A stretch of 64,000 nucleotides of DNA from JAGOCV01 sp049445855 (lineage in GTDB: Bacteria; Pseudomonadota; Gammaproteobacteria; Burkholderiales; Burkholderiaceae_C). How positions within the stretch are numbered: the first letter of the stretch is position 1; each line of letters begins with the position of its first letter. The stretch is taken from assembly GCF_049445855.1 (NCBI RefSeq), contig NZ_JBMSDV010000003.1, positions 558,001-622,000 on the forward strand, in the 5' to 3' direction. This document shows positions 34,848 to 44,338 of the stretch, piece by piece. The notes beneath the pieces were generated by a model that had not been told where the DNA came from, did not search any database, and was given only the letters and a program-made list of their open reading frames with translations. The position numbers and the translations under genes were made by a program.

Positions 34848-36086
34848 TCAATCCCAGGAGAGCGCGCCGCCCGACTGATACTCGATCACGCGGGTCTCGA
34901 AGAAGTTGCGCTCTTTCTTCAGGTCGATCATTTCACTCATCCACGGGAACGGATTCTCCTCGTTCGGGAAGAGTGCTTCAAGACCAATCTGCGTCGCGCG
35001 CCGGTTGGCGATGTAGCGCAGGTAGCCCTTGAACATGGAGGCATTGAGGCCCAGCACGCCACGCGGCATGGTGTCCTCGGCATAACGGTACTCGAGATCG
35101 ACGGCCTTCTGGAACAGTGCCTTGATCTCGGCCTTGAACTCGGCGGTCCACAGGTGCGGGTTCTCGAGCTTGAGCTGGTTGATCAGGTCGATGCCGAAGT
35201 TGCAGTGCATCGACTCGTCACGCAGGATGTACTGGTACTGCTCGGCAGCACCGGTCATCTTGTTCTGGCGACCCAGCGCGAGGATCTGCGTGAAGCCGAC
35301 ATAGAAGAACAGGCCTTCCATCAGGCAGGCGAAGACGATCAGCGACTTCAGCAGTGTCTGGTCGGTCTCGGGCGTGCCGGTGTGGAAGTTCGGGTCCATG
35401 ATCGCCTCGATGAAGGGGATCAGGAACTCGTCCTTGTCGCGGATCGACTGGACTTCGTTGTACGCGTTGAAGATCTCGGACTCGTCGAGGCCGAGTGACT
35501 CTACGATGTACTGGTAAGCGTGCGTGTGGATCGCTTCCTCGAATGCCTGGCGCAGCAGGAACTGGCGGCACTCGGGGGCGGTGATGTGGCGATAGGTGCC
35601 CAGCACGATGTTGTTGGCGGCCAGCGAATCGGCGGTCACGAAGAAGCCGAGGTTGCGCTTGACGATGCGACGCTCGTCTTCGGTCAGGCCGTTCGGATCT
35701 TTCCACAGCGCGATGTCGCGCGTCATGTTCACTTCCTGCGGCATCCAGTGGTTGGCGCAGGTGGCGAGATACTTTTCCCAAGCCCACTTGTACTTGAATG
35801 GCACGAGCTGGTTGACGTCGGTCTGCGCGTTGATGATGCGCTTGTCGGCCGCGCGCACGCGACGATGGTCACCGAGCTTGGTCGTGGCTTGCGTCGGCGC
35901 AGCAATGGTCGCGCCATCGTTCAGCGTGCGCACTGCAGGCTGCGAAGAAACGGTCTGGAGGGTAGGGGACGCCTGCGGGAGAGGCGGATACTCCGCCGTG
36001 CGGTTGCTGGTTGAACCGCTGGCGGGTGACTGTTGCAGTCCTTGTGATGAGGGCTTGACTTCTTCGTCCCAGGTCAGCATAGGCAT
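34848..36086 (-). CDS. nrdB: Class Ia ribonucleotide reductase beta subunit NrdB
   Basis: Provides the tyrosyl radical for deoxyribonucleotide synthesis. The 412-residue protein has the di-iron ligands in VTADSLAANN, FEEAIHTHAY, LMEGLFFYVGF and ILRDESMHCNFG. The Tyr seven residues after the first helix-B Glu (EAIHTHAY) is in the position of the radical Tyr, so it is canonical rather than tyrosine-less. It carries a Ser/Pro/Gln-rich N-terminal extension of about 70 residues relative to E. coli. It lies 135 bp downstream of nrdA, presumably in the same NrdR-controlled operon; I found no NrdR box in that gap. Confidence 0.97.
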   Translation of the reverse strand: MPMLTWDEEVKPSSQGLQQSPASGSTSNRTAEYPPLPQASPTLQTVSSQPAVRTLNDGATIAAPTQATTKLGDHRRVRAADKRIINAQTDVNQLVPFKYKWAWEKYLATCANHWMPQEVNMTRDIALWKDPNGLTEDERRIVKRNLGFFVTADSLAANNIVLGTYRHITAPECRQFLLRQAFEEAIHTHAYQYIVESLGLDESEIFNAYNEVQSIRDKDEFLIPFIEAIMDPNFHTGTPETDQTLLKSLIVFACLMEGLFFYVGFTQILALGRQNKMTGAAEQYQYILRDESMHCNFGIDLINQLKLENPHLWTAEFKAEIKALFQKAVDLEYRYAEDTMPRGVLGLNASMFKGYLRYIANRRATQIGLEALFPNEENPFPWMSEMIDLKKERNFFETRVIEYQSGGALSWD

Positions 36087-36221
36087 TCCAATGTTTCAAA
36101 TTATCCGGGCATCGCTGTGAATTGAAAAGTGTTCATTCACATCGGGCCCGGATTGTGTTGCTGTATTGCATCGAACGATTCACGTTGTGTGATGCATTGC
36201 GTGTTTGCTTCGCTGGCTGTT

Positions 36222-39140
36222 TTACTGGCAGGCTTCGCAGGTCGGGTCATCGACGCCGCAGAACTTGATGTCGGTTGCGGGCGTTGCGCTCATCTGTTCG
36301 CGTGCGGCGGCCGCAGCCGCTTCGAGTGCGCTCATGCGCGGTGCTGCGGCTGCAGACGAGGAGTCGCTGCCCGACGACACGGCATTGAGTCGACCCGACT
36401 GCACCGTGGACTTTTCCGCATGCGTCGCGCTGATGGTGCGCAGGTAGTACGTGGTCTTCAGACCGCGCGTCCATGCGAGCTTGTAGGTGTCGTCGAGCTT
36501 CTTGCCCGATGCGCCGGCCATGTAGATGTTCAGGCTCTGCGCCTGGTCGATCCACTTCTGGCGACGCGACGCGGCTTCCACCAACCACACCGGCTCCACT
36601 TCGAACGCGGTTGCGTAGAGCGCTTTCACTTCCTGCGGCACGCGGTCGATCGGACGCAGCGAGCCGTCGAAGTGCTTGAGGTCCATGACCATCACGTCGT
36701 CCCACAGGCCCAGGCGCTTGAGGTCACGCACCAGATAGTGGTTGATCACGGTGAACTCGCCGGACAGGTTCGACTTGACCGACAGGTTGCCGAAGCACGG
36801 CTCGATGGAGGCGTCGACGCCGATGATGTTGGAGATGGTTGCCGTCGGGGCGATGGCCACGCAGTTGGAGTTGCGCATGCCGTCGGTGGCGATCTTCTTG
36901 CGCAGTGCATCCCAATCCAGCGTGGACGAGCGGTCCACTTCGACATAGCCGCCGCGGGCCTGGCTCAGCAGGTCCAGCGTGTCGCAGGGAAGGATGCCCT
37001 TGTCCCACAGCGATCCCTTGTAGCTGGAGTACTTGCCGCGTTCCTTGGCCAGTTCGGTCGAGGCCCAGTAGGCGTAGTAGCAGATCGCTTCCATCGACTT
37101 GTCGGCGAACTCGACAGCTTCCTGGCTGGCGTAGGGGATGCGCAATTCATACAGCGAGTCCTGGAAGGCCATGACGCCCATGCCCACCGGACGGTGGCGC
37201 ATGTTGGAGTCGCGCGCCTTCTTGACGGCGTAGTAGTTGATGTCGATCACGTTGTCGAGCATGCGCATCGCGACCTTGATGGTCTTCTTGAGCTTCTCGT
37301 GGTCGACGCCGCCATCCTTCAAGTGCTGCAGCAGGTTCACGGAACCCAGGTTGCAGACCGCGGTTTCGGTGTCGCTGGTGTTGAGCGTGATCTCGGTGCA
37401 CAGGTTGGACGAGTGCACGACGCCCACATGCTGCTGGGGCGAGCGCACGTTGCAGGCGTCCTTGAAGGTGATCCAGGGATGGCCGGTTTCGAACAGCATC
37501 GAGAGCATCTTGCGCCACATGTCGGTGGCCTGCACCGTTTTGTAGGGCTTGATCTCGCCGCGCTTTGCCTTCTCTTCGTAGGCCACGTAGGCCTTTTCGA
37601 ATTCGGCACCGAACAGGTCGTGCAGGTCGGGCACGTTGGAGGGGGAGAACAGCGTCCACTCGCCCTTTTCCATCACGCGGCGCATGAACAGGTCGGGAAT
37701 CCAGTTCGCGGTGTTCATGTCGTGCGTGCGGCGGCGGTCGTCGCCGGTGTTCTTGCGCAGTTCGAGGAATTCCTCGATGTCCAGGTGCCACGATTCGAGG
37801 TATGTGCAGACAGCGCCCTTGCGCTTGCCGCCCTGGTTCACGGCCACGGCCGTGTCGTTGACCACCTTCAGGAACGGCACGACGCCTTGCGATTCGCCGT
37901 TGGTGCCCTTGATGTGCGAGCCCAGCGCGCGGACACGCGTCCAGTCGTTGCCCAGACCACCGGCGAACTTGGACAGCAGCGCGTTTTCCTTGATGGACTC
38001 GTAAATGCCGTCCAGATCGTCGGGCACGGTGGTGAGGTAGCACGACGAGAGCTGCGAGCGCAGCGTGCCGCTGTTGAACAGCGTGGGCGTGGACGACATG
38101 AAGTCGAACGACGACAGCACTTCATAGAACTCGATGGCGCGGGCTTCGCGGTCGATCTCGTTGAGCGCCAGACCCATGGCCACGCGCATGAAGAAAGCCT
38201 GCGGCAGTTCGATGCGCGTCTTGCGCACGTGCAGGAAGTAGCGGTCGTACAGCGTCTGCAGGCCGAGGTAGTCGAACTTCAGGTCGCGGTCGGACTTGAG
38301 CGCGGCGCCCAGACGGTTCAGGTCGTACTGGAGCAGCCTCTCGTCGAGCAGTTCGTTCTCGACACCCTTCTTGATGAATTGCGGGAAGTAGTCGGCGTAG
38401 GCCTGCGCCATGTCGGCCGGCTGCACTTCGCGGCCGATGATCTCCTTGAAGATCGTGTGCAGCAGCAGGCGGGCGGTGACGTAGGTGTAGTCAGGATCTT
38501 TCTCGATCAGCGTGCGCGCGGCCAGGATGGACGCCTTGTAGACCTCGTCCACCGGCACGCCGTCGTAGAGGTTGCGCATGGTCTCGGCCATGATGGGATC
38601 GGGACGGACATCGGCGCCGAGATTGGCGCAGGACGATTCGATCAGGCGCTGCAACTGGCCCAGGTCGAGCGGTACGCGCTGGCCGCCGTCGATCACATGC
38701 AGTGCGGGCGCGGCCGGCACTTCCTGCACGGTGGACTTGCGCTCCTGCGCGCGGCGCTCGCGGTACAGCACGTAGGCGCGGGCGATCTCGTGGTGGCCGC
38801 CACGCATGAGGCCGAGTTCGACCTGGTCCTGCACGTCTTCGATATGGAAGGTGCCGCCGCCCGGGCGCGAACGCACCAGCGCGCGGACCACCGCCTGCGA
38901 CAGGTTGTCCACCACTTCACGCACGCTGGCGGACGCAGCGCCCTGCGTGCCATGCACGGCAAGAAACGCCTTCATCATGGCGATGGCAATCTTGTTCGGC
39001 TCGAACGGCACCACGGCACCATTGCGGCGGATGATCTGGTAATGCGCCAGCGGGTTGCTGGCGGGCTGGCCTGCCGTGTCGGTGTGCTGGGCCGGCACCA
39101 TGCCGGCGGAAGGGGTGGGCGTGTTCAAAGCGACTTGCAT
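36222..39140 (-). CDS. nrdA: Ribonucleoside-diphosphate reductase alpha subunit NrdA
   Basis: Catalytic subunit reducing ribonucleoside diphosphates. The 972-residue protein has an N-terminal ATP-cone (about 33-125) for allosteric control. The catalytic domain includes SQLSSCYLTTVPDD with the first redox Cys, HSSNLCTEITLN with the thiyl-radical Cys, and GLKTTYYLRT near the end. The C-terminus DDPTCEACQ supplies the shuttle cysteines. A linker rich in Ser and Ala precedes that tail. Length is larger than E. coli NrdA because of the N- and C-terminal extensions typical of this group. A strong promoter with two NrdR boxes lies upstream. Confidence 0.98.
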   Translation of the reverse strand: MQVALNTPTPSAGMVPAQHTDTAGQPASNPLAHYQIIRRNGAVVPFEPNKIAIAMMKAFLAVHGTQGAASASVREVVDNLSQAVVRALVRSRPGGGTFHIEDVQDQVELGLMRGGHHEIARAYVLYRERRAQERKSTVQEVPAAPALHVIDGGQRVPLDLGQLQRLIESSCANLGADVRPDPIMAETMRNLYDGVPVDEVYKASILAARTLIEKDPDYTYVTARLLLHTIFKEIIGREVQPADMAQAYADYFPQFIKKGVENELLDERLLQYDLNRLGAALKSDRDLKFDYLGLQTLYDRYFLHVRKTRIELPQAFFMRVAMGLALNEIDREARAIEFYEVLSSFDFMSSTPTLFNSGTLRSQLSSCYLTTVPDDLDGIYESIKENALLSKFAGGLGNDWTRVRALGSHIKGTNGESQGVVPFLKVVNDTAVAVNQGGKRKGAVCTYLESWHLDIEEFLELRKNTGDDRRRTHDMNTANWIPDLFMRRVMEKGEWTLFSPSNVPDLHDLFGAEFEKAYVAYEEKAKRGEIKPYKTVQATDMWRKMLSMLFETGHPWITFKDACNVRSPQQHVGVVHSSNLCTEITLNTSDTETAVCNLGSVNLLQHLKDGGVDHEKLKKTIKVAMRMLDNVIDINYYAVKKARDSNMRHRPVGMGVMAFQDSLYELRIPYASQEAVEFADKSMEAICYYAYWASTELAKERGKYSSYKGSLWDKGILPCDTLDLLSQARGGYVEVDRSSTLDWDALRKKIATDGMRNSNCVAIAPTATISNIIGVDASIEPCFGNLSVKSNLSGEFTVINHYLVRDLKRLGLWDDVMVMDLKHFDGSLRPIDRVPQEVKALYATAFEVEPVWLVEAASRRQKWIDQAQSLNIYMAGASGKKLDDTYKLAWTRGLKTTYYLRTISATHAEKSTVQSGRLNAVSSGSDSSSAAAAPRMSALEAAAAAAREQMSATPATDIKFCGVDDPTCEACQ

Positions 39141-39221
39141 TGCTTCCTCTTTCGTTCGCGAATTCTTGTTGATGTGCCGGCTGGCGGCAGGCAGAAACCC
39201 TGATTTCTGCGGTACAGCGAC

Positions 39222-39237
39222 ACACTATATCTAGGGT
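39222..39237 (-). promoter_or_regulatory. NrdR box 1 (overlaps nrdA -10)
   Basis: ACACTATATCTAGGGT closely matches the NrdR consensus ACACWATATATWGTGT. It overlaps the -10 element of the nrdA promoter. It starts exactly 32 bp from box 2, about three helical turns, as known for NrdR pairs. Confidence 0.85.
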
Positions 39238-39252
39238 CTGGCGGGATTTCAA
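39224..39252 (-). promoter_or_regulatory. Sigma-70 promoter of nrdAB
   Basis: On the minus strand TTGAAA (39247-39252), a 17-bp spacer and TATAGT (39224-39229). Transcription should start near 39217, about 77 bases before the nrdA ATG. It is flanked and overlapped by the two NrdR boxes, so repressor binding would block polymerase. Confidence 0.8.
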
Positions 39253-39253
39253 G

Positions 39254-39269
39254 CCACTACGGGTAGTGT
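39254..39269 (-). promoter_or_regulatory. NrdR box 2 (upstream of nrdA -35)
   Basis: CCACTACGGGTAGTGT keeps the CACTA...TAGTG dyad of NrdR boxes while its centre is degenerate. It sits 1 bp upstream of the -35 element. The weaker match relies on cooperative binding with box 1. Confidence 0.75.
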
Positions 39270-39441
39270 GTCGCGACAAAGTTTACCTTCGCCGGAATTG
39301 ACGCGCTGCAGCGTGGTTGATCGTGCGCGCCGACCCTCGATAGACACCCTTCCACAGGGCGCATCAACGCTGACTCCAGAGTGCCACAACGAGCACTGGC
39401 GCGGGCTCTGACGGTGAATGCGCGCGCAAGCCGCGTGGTCT
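39270..39441. other. Rest of the nrdA-ampD intergenic region
   Basis: The nrdA-ampD gap is 301 bp. The part beyond the NrdR boxes shows no ORF of convincing quality, tRNA or terminator-like hairpin with a T run. It follows the end of ampD, transcribed in the same direction as nrdA. Confidence 0.5.
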
Positions 39442-40047
39442 TTAACCGTTACGAATTCCGCTGGAAATTTCGCGCGGAAATCGCGACACCGGCCAGCCGA
39501 GAGCGCGTTGAAGAAACGGCCAGTCGAATCCTTCGCCAGGGTCCTGCTTGCGACCTGGCGCAACGTGCTCATGTCCGGCGATATAGGTCACCGGGTAGTG
39601 TTGGCTGAGTGCGCTGCACAAGCCCGCCAGCGTTTCGTATTGCGCGGATTCGAACAGCCCGCCCTCCAGGCCTTCGAGCTCGATGCCGATCGAGTTGTCG
39701 TTCACGTTGTCGCGGCCGTTGAAGTGCGAACGGCCTGCGTGCCAGGCGCGGTCCGCACAGCTCACGAACTGCCAGAGCTCACCGTTGCGGCGTATGAAGA
39801 AGTGGGCCGACACTTCCATGCCACGGATGGTGTCGAAGTACGGATGTGCATCCCAGTCGAGCGTGTTGGTGAACAACTGCATCACTTCGGGCCCGCCATA
39901 CTGGCCGGGCGGCAAGCTGATGGAATGCACGACGATCAGGTCGATCTCGATGCCTTCGGGCCGGGGCCCATGGTTGGGTGAGGGCACATGACGCGCAAAC
40001 CGGTACCAGCCTTCGGTCCACAACGCGCTGGTGGCGTCGGTGGTCAT
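39442..40047 (-). CDS. ampD: 1,6-anhydro-N-acetylmuramyl-L-alanine amidase AmpD
   Basis: Cytoplasmic zinc amidase that removes peptide from anhydro-muropeptides in cell-wall recycling. The 201-residue protein has LIVVHSISLPPGQYGG with the first zinc His, SAHFFIRRNGELWQFV, NSIGIELEG, and GHEHVAPGRKQDPGEGFDW with the second His and the zinc Asp. The start overlaps the pilR stop by 4 bases. It shares the pathway with mpl in this window. Confidence 0.96.
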   Translation of the reverse strand: MTTDATSALWTEGWYRFARHVPSPNHGPRPEGIEIDLIVVHSISLPPGQYGGPEVMQLFTNTLDWDAHPYFDTIRGMEVSAHFFIRRNGELWQFVSCADRAWHAGRSHFNGRDNVNDNSIGIELEGLEGGLFESAQYETLAGLCSALSQHYPVTYIAGHEHVAPGRKQDPGEGFDWPFLQRALGWPVSRFPREISSGIRNG

Positions 40048-41549
40048 TTGCTGTCGGGCGCGTCCTGCGCATCGTCGCCGTCGGGCACGGCGATGTTCAG
40101 CCGTGCGATGCGATAGCGGATCTGCCGCAGACTCAGGCCCAGGCGCGCGGCCGCCGCGGTACGGTTGAAGCCGGTTTCCTGCAGCGCCTTGACCAGGATC
40201 TCACGCTCCTGGCTGTCCATGTACGACTGAAGGTCCTGCGGCATGCCGTCTGACGCGGGTGATGGTCTGGCGGAGGATGCTGCAGTTGAAGGCAATTCAT
40301 TCGATGCCGGGCCCGGCATCGATCCGGGCAAGGCGTCGAGATGCAGCTCTTCGCCATCGCTCAAGGCGACGGCACGGTGCAACAGGTTTTCAAGCTCGCG
40401 CACGTTGCCTTGCAGCGGATGGGCGGCCAGCTGATCCAGCGCATCGCGGGACAACACGGGCAGGGGCAGGCCCGACTCCTGGGCAATGCGCGCCAGCAAA
40501 GATTCACACAATGCGGCCAGATCCTCGCGCCGCTCGCGCAGCGGCGGCAGCGCAATCTCGATCACGTTGAGGCGATAGAACAGATCCTGCCGGAACCTGC
40601 CGGTTTGTACATCGCCTGCCAGGTCACGATGCGTGGCGCTGATGATGCGCACGTCTACCGCTTCTTCCTGTGTCGAGCCGATCGCGCGCACATGGCGCTC
40701 CTGGATGGCCCGCAGCAGCTTGGACTGCATGACCAGCGGCAAGTCGCCGATTTCGTCGAGGAAGAGCGTGCCGCCCTGGGCGGCCTGGAAATAGCCCTCG
40801 CGGTCGTGCGTCGAACCGGTGTACGAGCCCTTGCGCGCGCCGAAGAATTCCGCTTCGAGCAGGTTTTCGGGGATCGCGCCGCAGTTCACCGCGATGAACG
40901 GTCCTTCGTTGCGATGGCTGCAGGCATGGATGGCCCGCGCGGCCAGTTCCTTGCCGGTACCCGACTCCCCGCGCACGAGCACCGGCGCCATGCTGCGGGA
41001 CACCTTGGCGATGCGCGCCTTCACCGTGCGCATGGCCTGCGACTCGCCGACGAGTCGCTGCAGGGCCTGCGCGGCCTGGCCCGAGACCGGCTGCGCCGGC
41101 GCAGCCGCAGTGTGATGCGAACGCAAAGGCGCAGCAGCAGACGCCACCGGCAGCACGTTGCCGCCCTGGACGGCGGACGCTACCACGGCGCGGAACTGCT
41201 TGAGGTCCACGGGTTTGGTGAGGTAGTCGAATGCGCCAGCCTTCAGTGCTTCGACGGCGTTCTCCGCCGAGCCATACGCCGTCATCACCACGCAGCGCTC
41301 CGGACGTTGCTGCGACTGCATGCCCTTGATGAGGTCCAGACCCTGGCCATCGGGAAGCCGCATGTCGGTGATGACCGCGTCGAACCGGTTGTCGCCGAGT
41401 TGCTCCCAGGCTTCGGCCAGACACGACGCGGTCTCGACACGATAGCCTTCGCGCAGCAGCGTGAGTTCGTAGAGCGTGCGCAGGTCGGGCTCGTCGTCGA
41501 CGACGAGGATTTGCGCTGCAGAGTTGGGAACGGCGGCGGAGGTGCTCAC
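40044..41549 (-). CDS. pilR: Sigma-54-dependent response regulator PilR
   Basis: Activates type IV pilin transcription in response to PilS. The 501-residue protein has a receiver (phospho-Asp in VITDMRLPDG), an AAA+ domain with GESGTGKELAARAIH and FLDEIGDLPL, and a C-terminal Fis-type helix-turn-helix (TGFNRTAAAARLGLSLRQIRY has the usual layout). The sigma-54 contact loop reads GSYTGS instead of GAFTGA. Gene order with pilS immediately upstream (17-bp gap) supports the PilR assignment over NtrC. No pilin genes are in the window. Confidence 0.93.
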   Translation of the reverse strand: MSTSAAVPNSAAQILVVDDEPDLRTLYELTLLREGYRVETASCLAEAWEQLGDNRFDAVITDMRLPDGQGLDLIKGMQSQQRPERCVVMTAYGSAENAVEALKAGAFDYLTKPVDLKQFRAVVASAVQGGNVLPVASAAAPLRSHHTAAAPAQPVSGQAAQALQRLVGESQAMRTVKARIAKVSRSMAPVLVRGESGTGKELAARAIHACSHRNEGPFIAVNCGAIPENLLEAEFFGARKGSYTGSTHDREGYFQAAQGGTLFLDEIGDLPLVMQSKLLRAIQERHVRAIGSTQEEAVDVRIISATHRDLAGDVQTGRFRQDLFYRLNVIEIALPPLRERREDLAALCESLLARIAQESGLPLPVLSRDALDQLAAHPLQGNVRELENLLHRAVALSDGEELHLDALPGSMPGPASNELPSTAASSARPSPASDGMPQDLQSYMDSQEREILVKALQETGFNRTAAAARLGLSLRQIRYRIARLNIAVPDGDDAQDAPDSK

Positions 41550-41566
41550 GGGGCTATTGTGTCAAA

Positions 41567-43243
41567 TCAGCCGGCGGCCTGGAAGGCGACGGTGAAGGCA
41601 TTGCCTTGCACCGTCGTGTCATTGCGCAGGCGCTGCGTGCGCTCGTAGCCGATGACGGCGCCGTGCCGCTCGCAAAGCTCGCGACATATATAGAGGCCCA
41701 GTCCGCTGGAGCGGCTTTCCGACGAGAAGAACGGCTCGAACAGATGCCGCTCCACCGCCTGTTCAAGGGGCGCGCCGTCGCTCCACACCTGCAGCAGCCC
41801 GCGGCCATCCGGTGCGATGCGCGTGGAAACGATGATGGCGTCCGGCTCCTGCGATGCATAGCGCGCGGCATTGTCCAGCAGGTTGACCATCAGCCGACGC
41901 AGATGCTCGGCTTCGAAAACAATGCCCAGCCGTTCTGCGCGCAAGCGGTGCTGGAGACGCTTTCCGTGTCCTGTCTGTTGCAGCCAGTCTTCGAGGGCCG
42001 GATAGACCGCCGCGTCCAGCACGATGGTGGGGACGTCGGCTCGCGCGCCCACCTGTTGCACGCGTGCGATGTCCAGCACTTCCTCGACGATGCGGGACAG
42101 GCGCTGCGCATTCTGCTGAACCATCTGCGTGAGCTTGCGCTGGGCGGGGTCGGTGAGGTCTTCATCCAGCAGGGCGTTGGCCTGCGCAATGGCGGCCAGC
42201 GGATTGCGGATTTCATGCGCCACCGCCGCCGACATGCGGCCCATGGCGGCCAGCTTCTCGGTGCGCACGCGCGCTTCCATTTCGCGCAGGTCCTGCAGGA
42301 AGATGACGCACAGGCTTTCGCTGTCACCACCCAGCGCGGCTGTCAGGCGGGTGCGCACATGCACGCGGACCAGCGCTGCGCCTGCCACGTCGATGCCGAC
42401 GTCGCTGATTTGCGGAAGGCGGCTTTCGAAGGTCAGCATCGCGACGTCGGCGACCGATTGCCATGCCGCTTCGCGTCTCAGCGAGAACGGCAACGGCAGC
42501 GTCGCGCCAGGTGCTCCGAGCAAGGCCCGTGCCGCCGGGTTGGCAGCGCGCGCAATGCTTTGCCTGTCCACCACGATCACGCCGTCGGTGAGGTTGTCGA
42601 TCACCAGTTCGTTCACCTGCGTCTGGATGCGCGCCGCGCGCTGGCTCTGCACGGACCGCAGTTCTTCACCGGCCAGCCGCGACGCCAGCTGGTTGGCGAG
42701 GAAGGCAACGAGGAACAGTCCGGTGCTGGTGAGCGCCGCCTGAAGGAAGCGGCCCGTGGTGTCGGCCGTGGAGATCAGTGTCAACCACCATGCGTCCGCG
42801 AGCAGCAGGATGGCCACGAGCGCTGCTGTGCCGAGCGCCAGCAGCATGGTTCCCAGCACCGAGGCAAGCAGCACAGGCAGTGCAAGGAGCGGCCCGTAGT
42901 TGATGCCGCCGATTTGCTGGGCCTGCAGGATGATGAAGAACACCAGGTCGACACCGACGGTGACCAGCCAGTGGCGGTCGAGCGCGCGCACCGGGAGTGA
43001 GGGTTGGACTTTGAGGCGCACCGCAATCGTCGCCAGGAGGTAGCCGAGGGCCAGTGCAAGCACCCAGGGCATGACCGGCTGGCCGAGCGCGAAGAGGGTG
43101 ATCTGCAAAAGCAGCAACACCACGCCCGTCATGATGCGCACGCCCATGAACCCGCGCCACAGGCGCGCAAAGCCCGCGCCCACCGGATGACTCGCCGCTT
43201 CGGGTGGACCGAACCACGACGTTTCGTATGGGGTCGAAGCCAT
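41567..43243 (-). CDS. pilS: Sensor histidine kinase PilS
   Basis: Membrane sensor partner of PilR. The 558-residue protein has about six N-terminal membrane helices (to about residue 200), a PAS-like region (VDRQSIARAANPAARALLG), the phospho-acceptor H-box AAVAHEIRNPLAAIAQ, and the ATPase boxes including LLDNAARYAS and SSGLGLYICRELCERHG. I start at the ATG at 43243; the frame upstream is Arg-rich and not homologous. Confidence 0.93.
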   Translation of the reverse strand: MASTPYETSWFGPPEAASHPVGAGFARLWRGFMGVRIMTGVVLLLLQITLFALGQPVMPWVLALALGYLLATIAVRLKVQPSLPVRALDRHWLVTVGVDLVFFIILQAQQIGGINYGPLLALPVLLASVLGTMLLALGTAALVAILLLADAWWLTLISTADTTGRFLQAALTSTGLFLVAFLANQLASRLAGEELRSVQSQRAARIQTQVNELVIDNLTDGVIVVDRQSIARAANPAARALLGAPGATLPLPFSLRREAAWQSVADVAMLTFESRLPQISDVGIDVAGAALVRVHVRTRLTAALGGDSESLCVIFLQDLREMEARVRTEKLAAMGRMSAAVAHEIRNPLAAIAQANALLDEDLTDPAQRKLTQMVQQNAQRLSRIVEEVLDIARVQQVGARADVPTIVLDAAVYPALEDWLQQTGHGKRLQHRLRAERLGIVFEAEHLRRLMVNLLDNAARYASQEPDAIIVSTRIAPDGRGLLQVWSDGAPLEQAVERHLFEPFFSSESRSSGLGLYICRELCERHGAVIGYERTQRLRNDTTVQGNAFTVAFQAAG

Positions 43244-43257
43244 CCGTATGCCGGCCT

Positions 43258-43503
43258 TCAGCGCTCGGCGCTCCGGCGATGCTCTTCGCCGCAGTACAGG
43301 GCGAGCTTGCCGGTGACTGCGTCCGAACGCGGCAGGTGCAATCCGCAGACAGGGCAACTGACCATGTCCTGGGGTGGGGGTGGTTCGCGTCGGCTGGCGG
43401 GTTGCGCGGGCCTGGCTTCCTCGTCATCGCTGCGACTTTGCCGGCCATTGCGCCAGAGCCAGAACGCCAGCAGCACGACGGCCGCGACGAGCACGAATTT
43501 CAT
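43258..43503 (-). CDS. Small zinc-ribbon-like membrane protein (PP0621 type)
   Basis: An 81-residue protein with one N-terminal membrane helix (about 2-17), a charged linker, and a C-terminal MVSCPVCGLHLP...LYCGEEH segment whose three Cys and His can hold zinc. The ATG at 43503 overlaps the stop of the cytochrome-assembly gene by 4 bases. I recall similar short proteins beside pilS in Burkholderiales; function unknown. Confidence 0.8.
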   Translation of the reverse strand: MKFVLVAAVVLLAFWLWRNGRQSRSDDEEARPAQPASRREPPPPQDMVSCPVCGLHLPRSDAVTGKLALYCGEEHRRSAER

Positions 43504-44306
43504 GTGGGGCGGCCCAGCACGACCTCGAGCACGAAGCGGGAGCCGACGTAGGACAGCAGCAGCAATGCGGTCCCGACATAGAGAACGCCGACGGCGGTGC
43601 GTCCGCGCCAGCCGAACCGCGAGCGACCGATCAGAAGCAGTGCGAACGTGATCCAGGACAGCACGGAGAAGATGGTCTTGTGGTCCCACTTCCATGACTT
43701 GCCTGCCGCGCCGTAAAGCGTCTCGCCGAAAAGCCACCCGGCCAGCAATGTGGCGGACAGCAGCACGAAGCCCGCTGTGACGAAGCGGAACGTCAGCCGT
43801 TCAAGCAGGAGAAGGGGCAACCCGGCCTGCGGCTCGGCGGCCAGCCGGATCTGCTTTTCGGCGCGCGACATCAGCCATGCATGGACCACAGCCGCGCCGA
43901 AGAGCCCATAAGAGGCGATGCCCAGCGCCAGGTGCATCGGCAGCCAGGGCGAGGCCGCCACGTGGAGCGGTTGTCCGGGGAACAGCAAGGCCAGCAGCAC
44001 GGCCACAGCACCCAGGCCTGCCAGAGCCCATCGCGCGCGCATCTGGGGAAAGAGCTGGCTTTCGACCGCATAGACCGTGAGCACCAGCCAGGCGGTCACC
44101 GACAGCGCAGGGGCGAAACCGAAGCGGGGCGACTCTGCCGCCAGGCCGTGGATCAGCAGCGCGCCATGCAAAAGCCATGCGATCAGCAGGGCAACCTTCG
44201 CCGCGCGTTCGCTGAGCTGGGACGCCGCTGCCGCCGGCACGGCGTACGCCACGGCCGCCGCAGAGCCCAGCCAGAGGCTTGTGAGGGTCGTGCTGGCTAG
44301 AATCAT
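43500..44306 (-). CDS. Cytochrome c assembly-type membrane protein (YpjD/CcsA family)
   Basis: A 268-residue polytopic protein of about eight membrane helices. The Trp-rich haem-handling signature appears as WKWDHKTIFSVLSWITFALLL, with conserved His residues in LPMHLALGIASYGLF. The family includes CcsA and E. coli YpjD, which is likewise encoded divergently from ffh. The exact role of the YpjD branch is unsettled. The ffh gene starts 32 bp away on the other strand. Confidence 0.88.
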   Translation of the reverse strand: MILASTTLTSLWLGSAAAVAYAVPAAAASQLSERAAKVALLIAWLLHGALLIHGLAAESPRFGFAPALSVTAWLVLTVYAVESQLFPQMRARWALAGLGAVAVLLALLFPGQPLHVAASPWLPMHLALGIASYGLFGAAVVHAWLMSRAEKQIRLAAEPQAGLPLLLLERLTFRFVTAGFVLLSATLLAGWLFGETLYGAAGKSWKWDHKTIFSVLSWITFALLLIGRSRFGWRGRTAVGVLYVGTALLLLSYVGSRFVLEVVLGRPT

Positions 44307-44338
44307 GCGTACAGTTTAGCTTTGAAACAGGCTTTCCC

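Noticed and set aside
36087..36221. NrdR box or separate promoter between nrdA and nrdB
   Set aside because: No sequence close to the NrdR consensus and no convincing promoter could be found there.
36129..39203. 1024-codon open frame opposite nrdA
   Set aside because: It is the antisense shadow of nrdA in GC-rich DNA; the product is His/Val/Arg-rich with no domain, while the minus strand encodes a complete ribonucleotide reductase.
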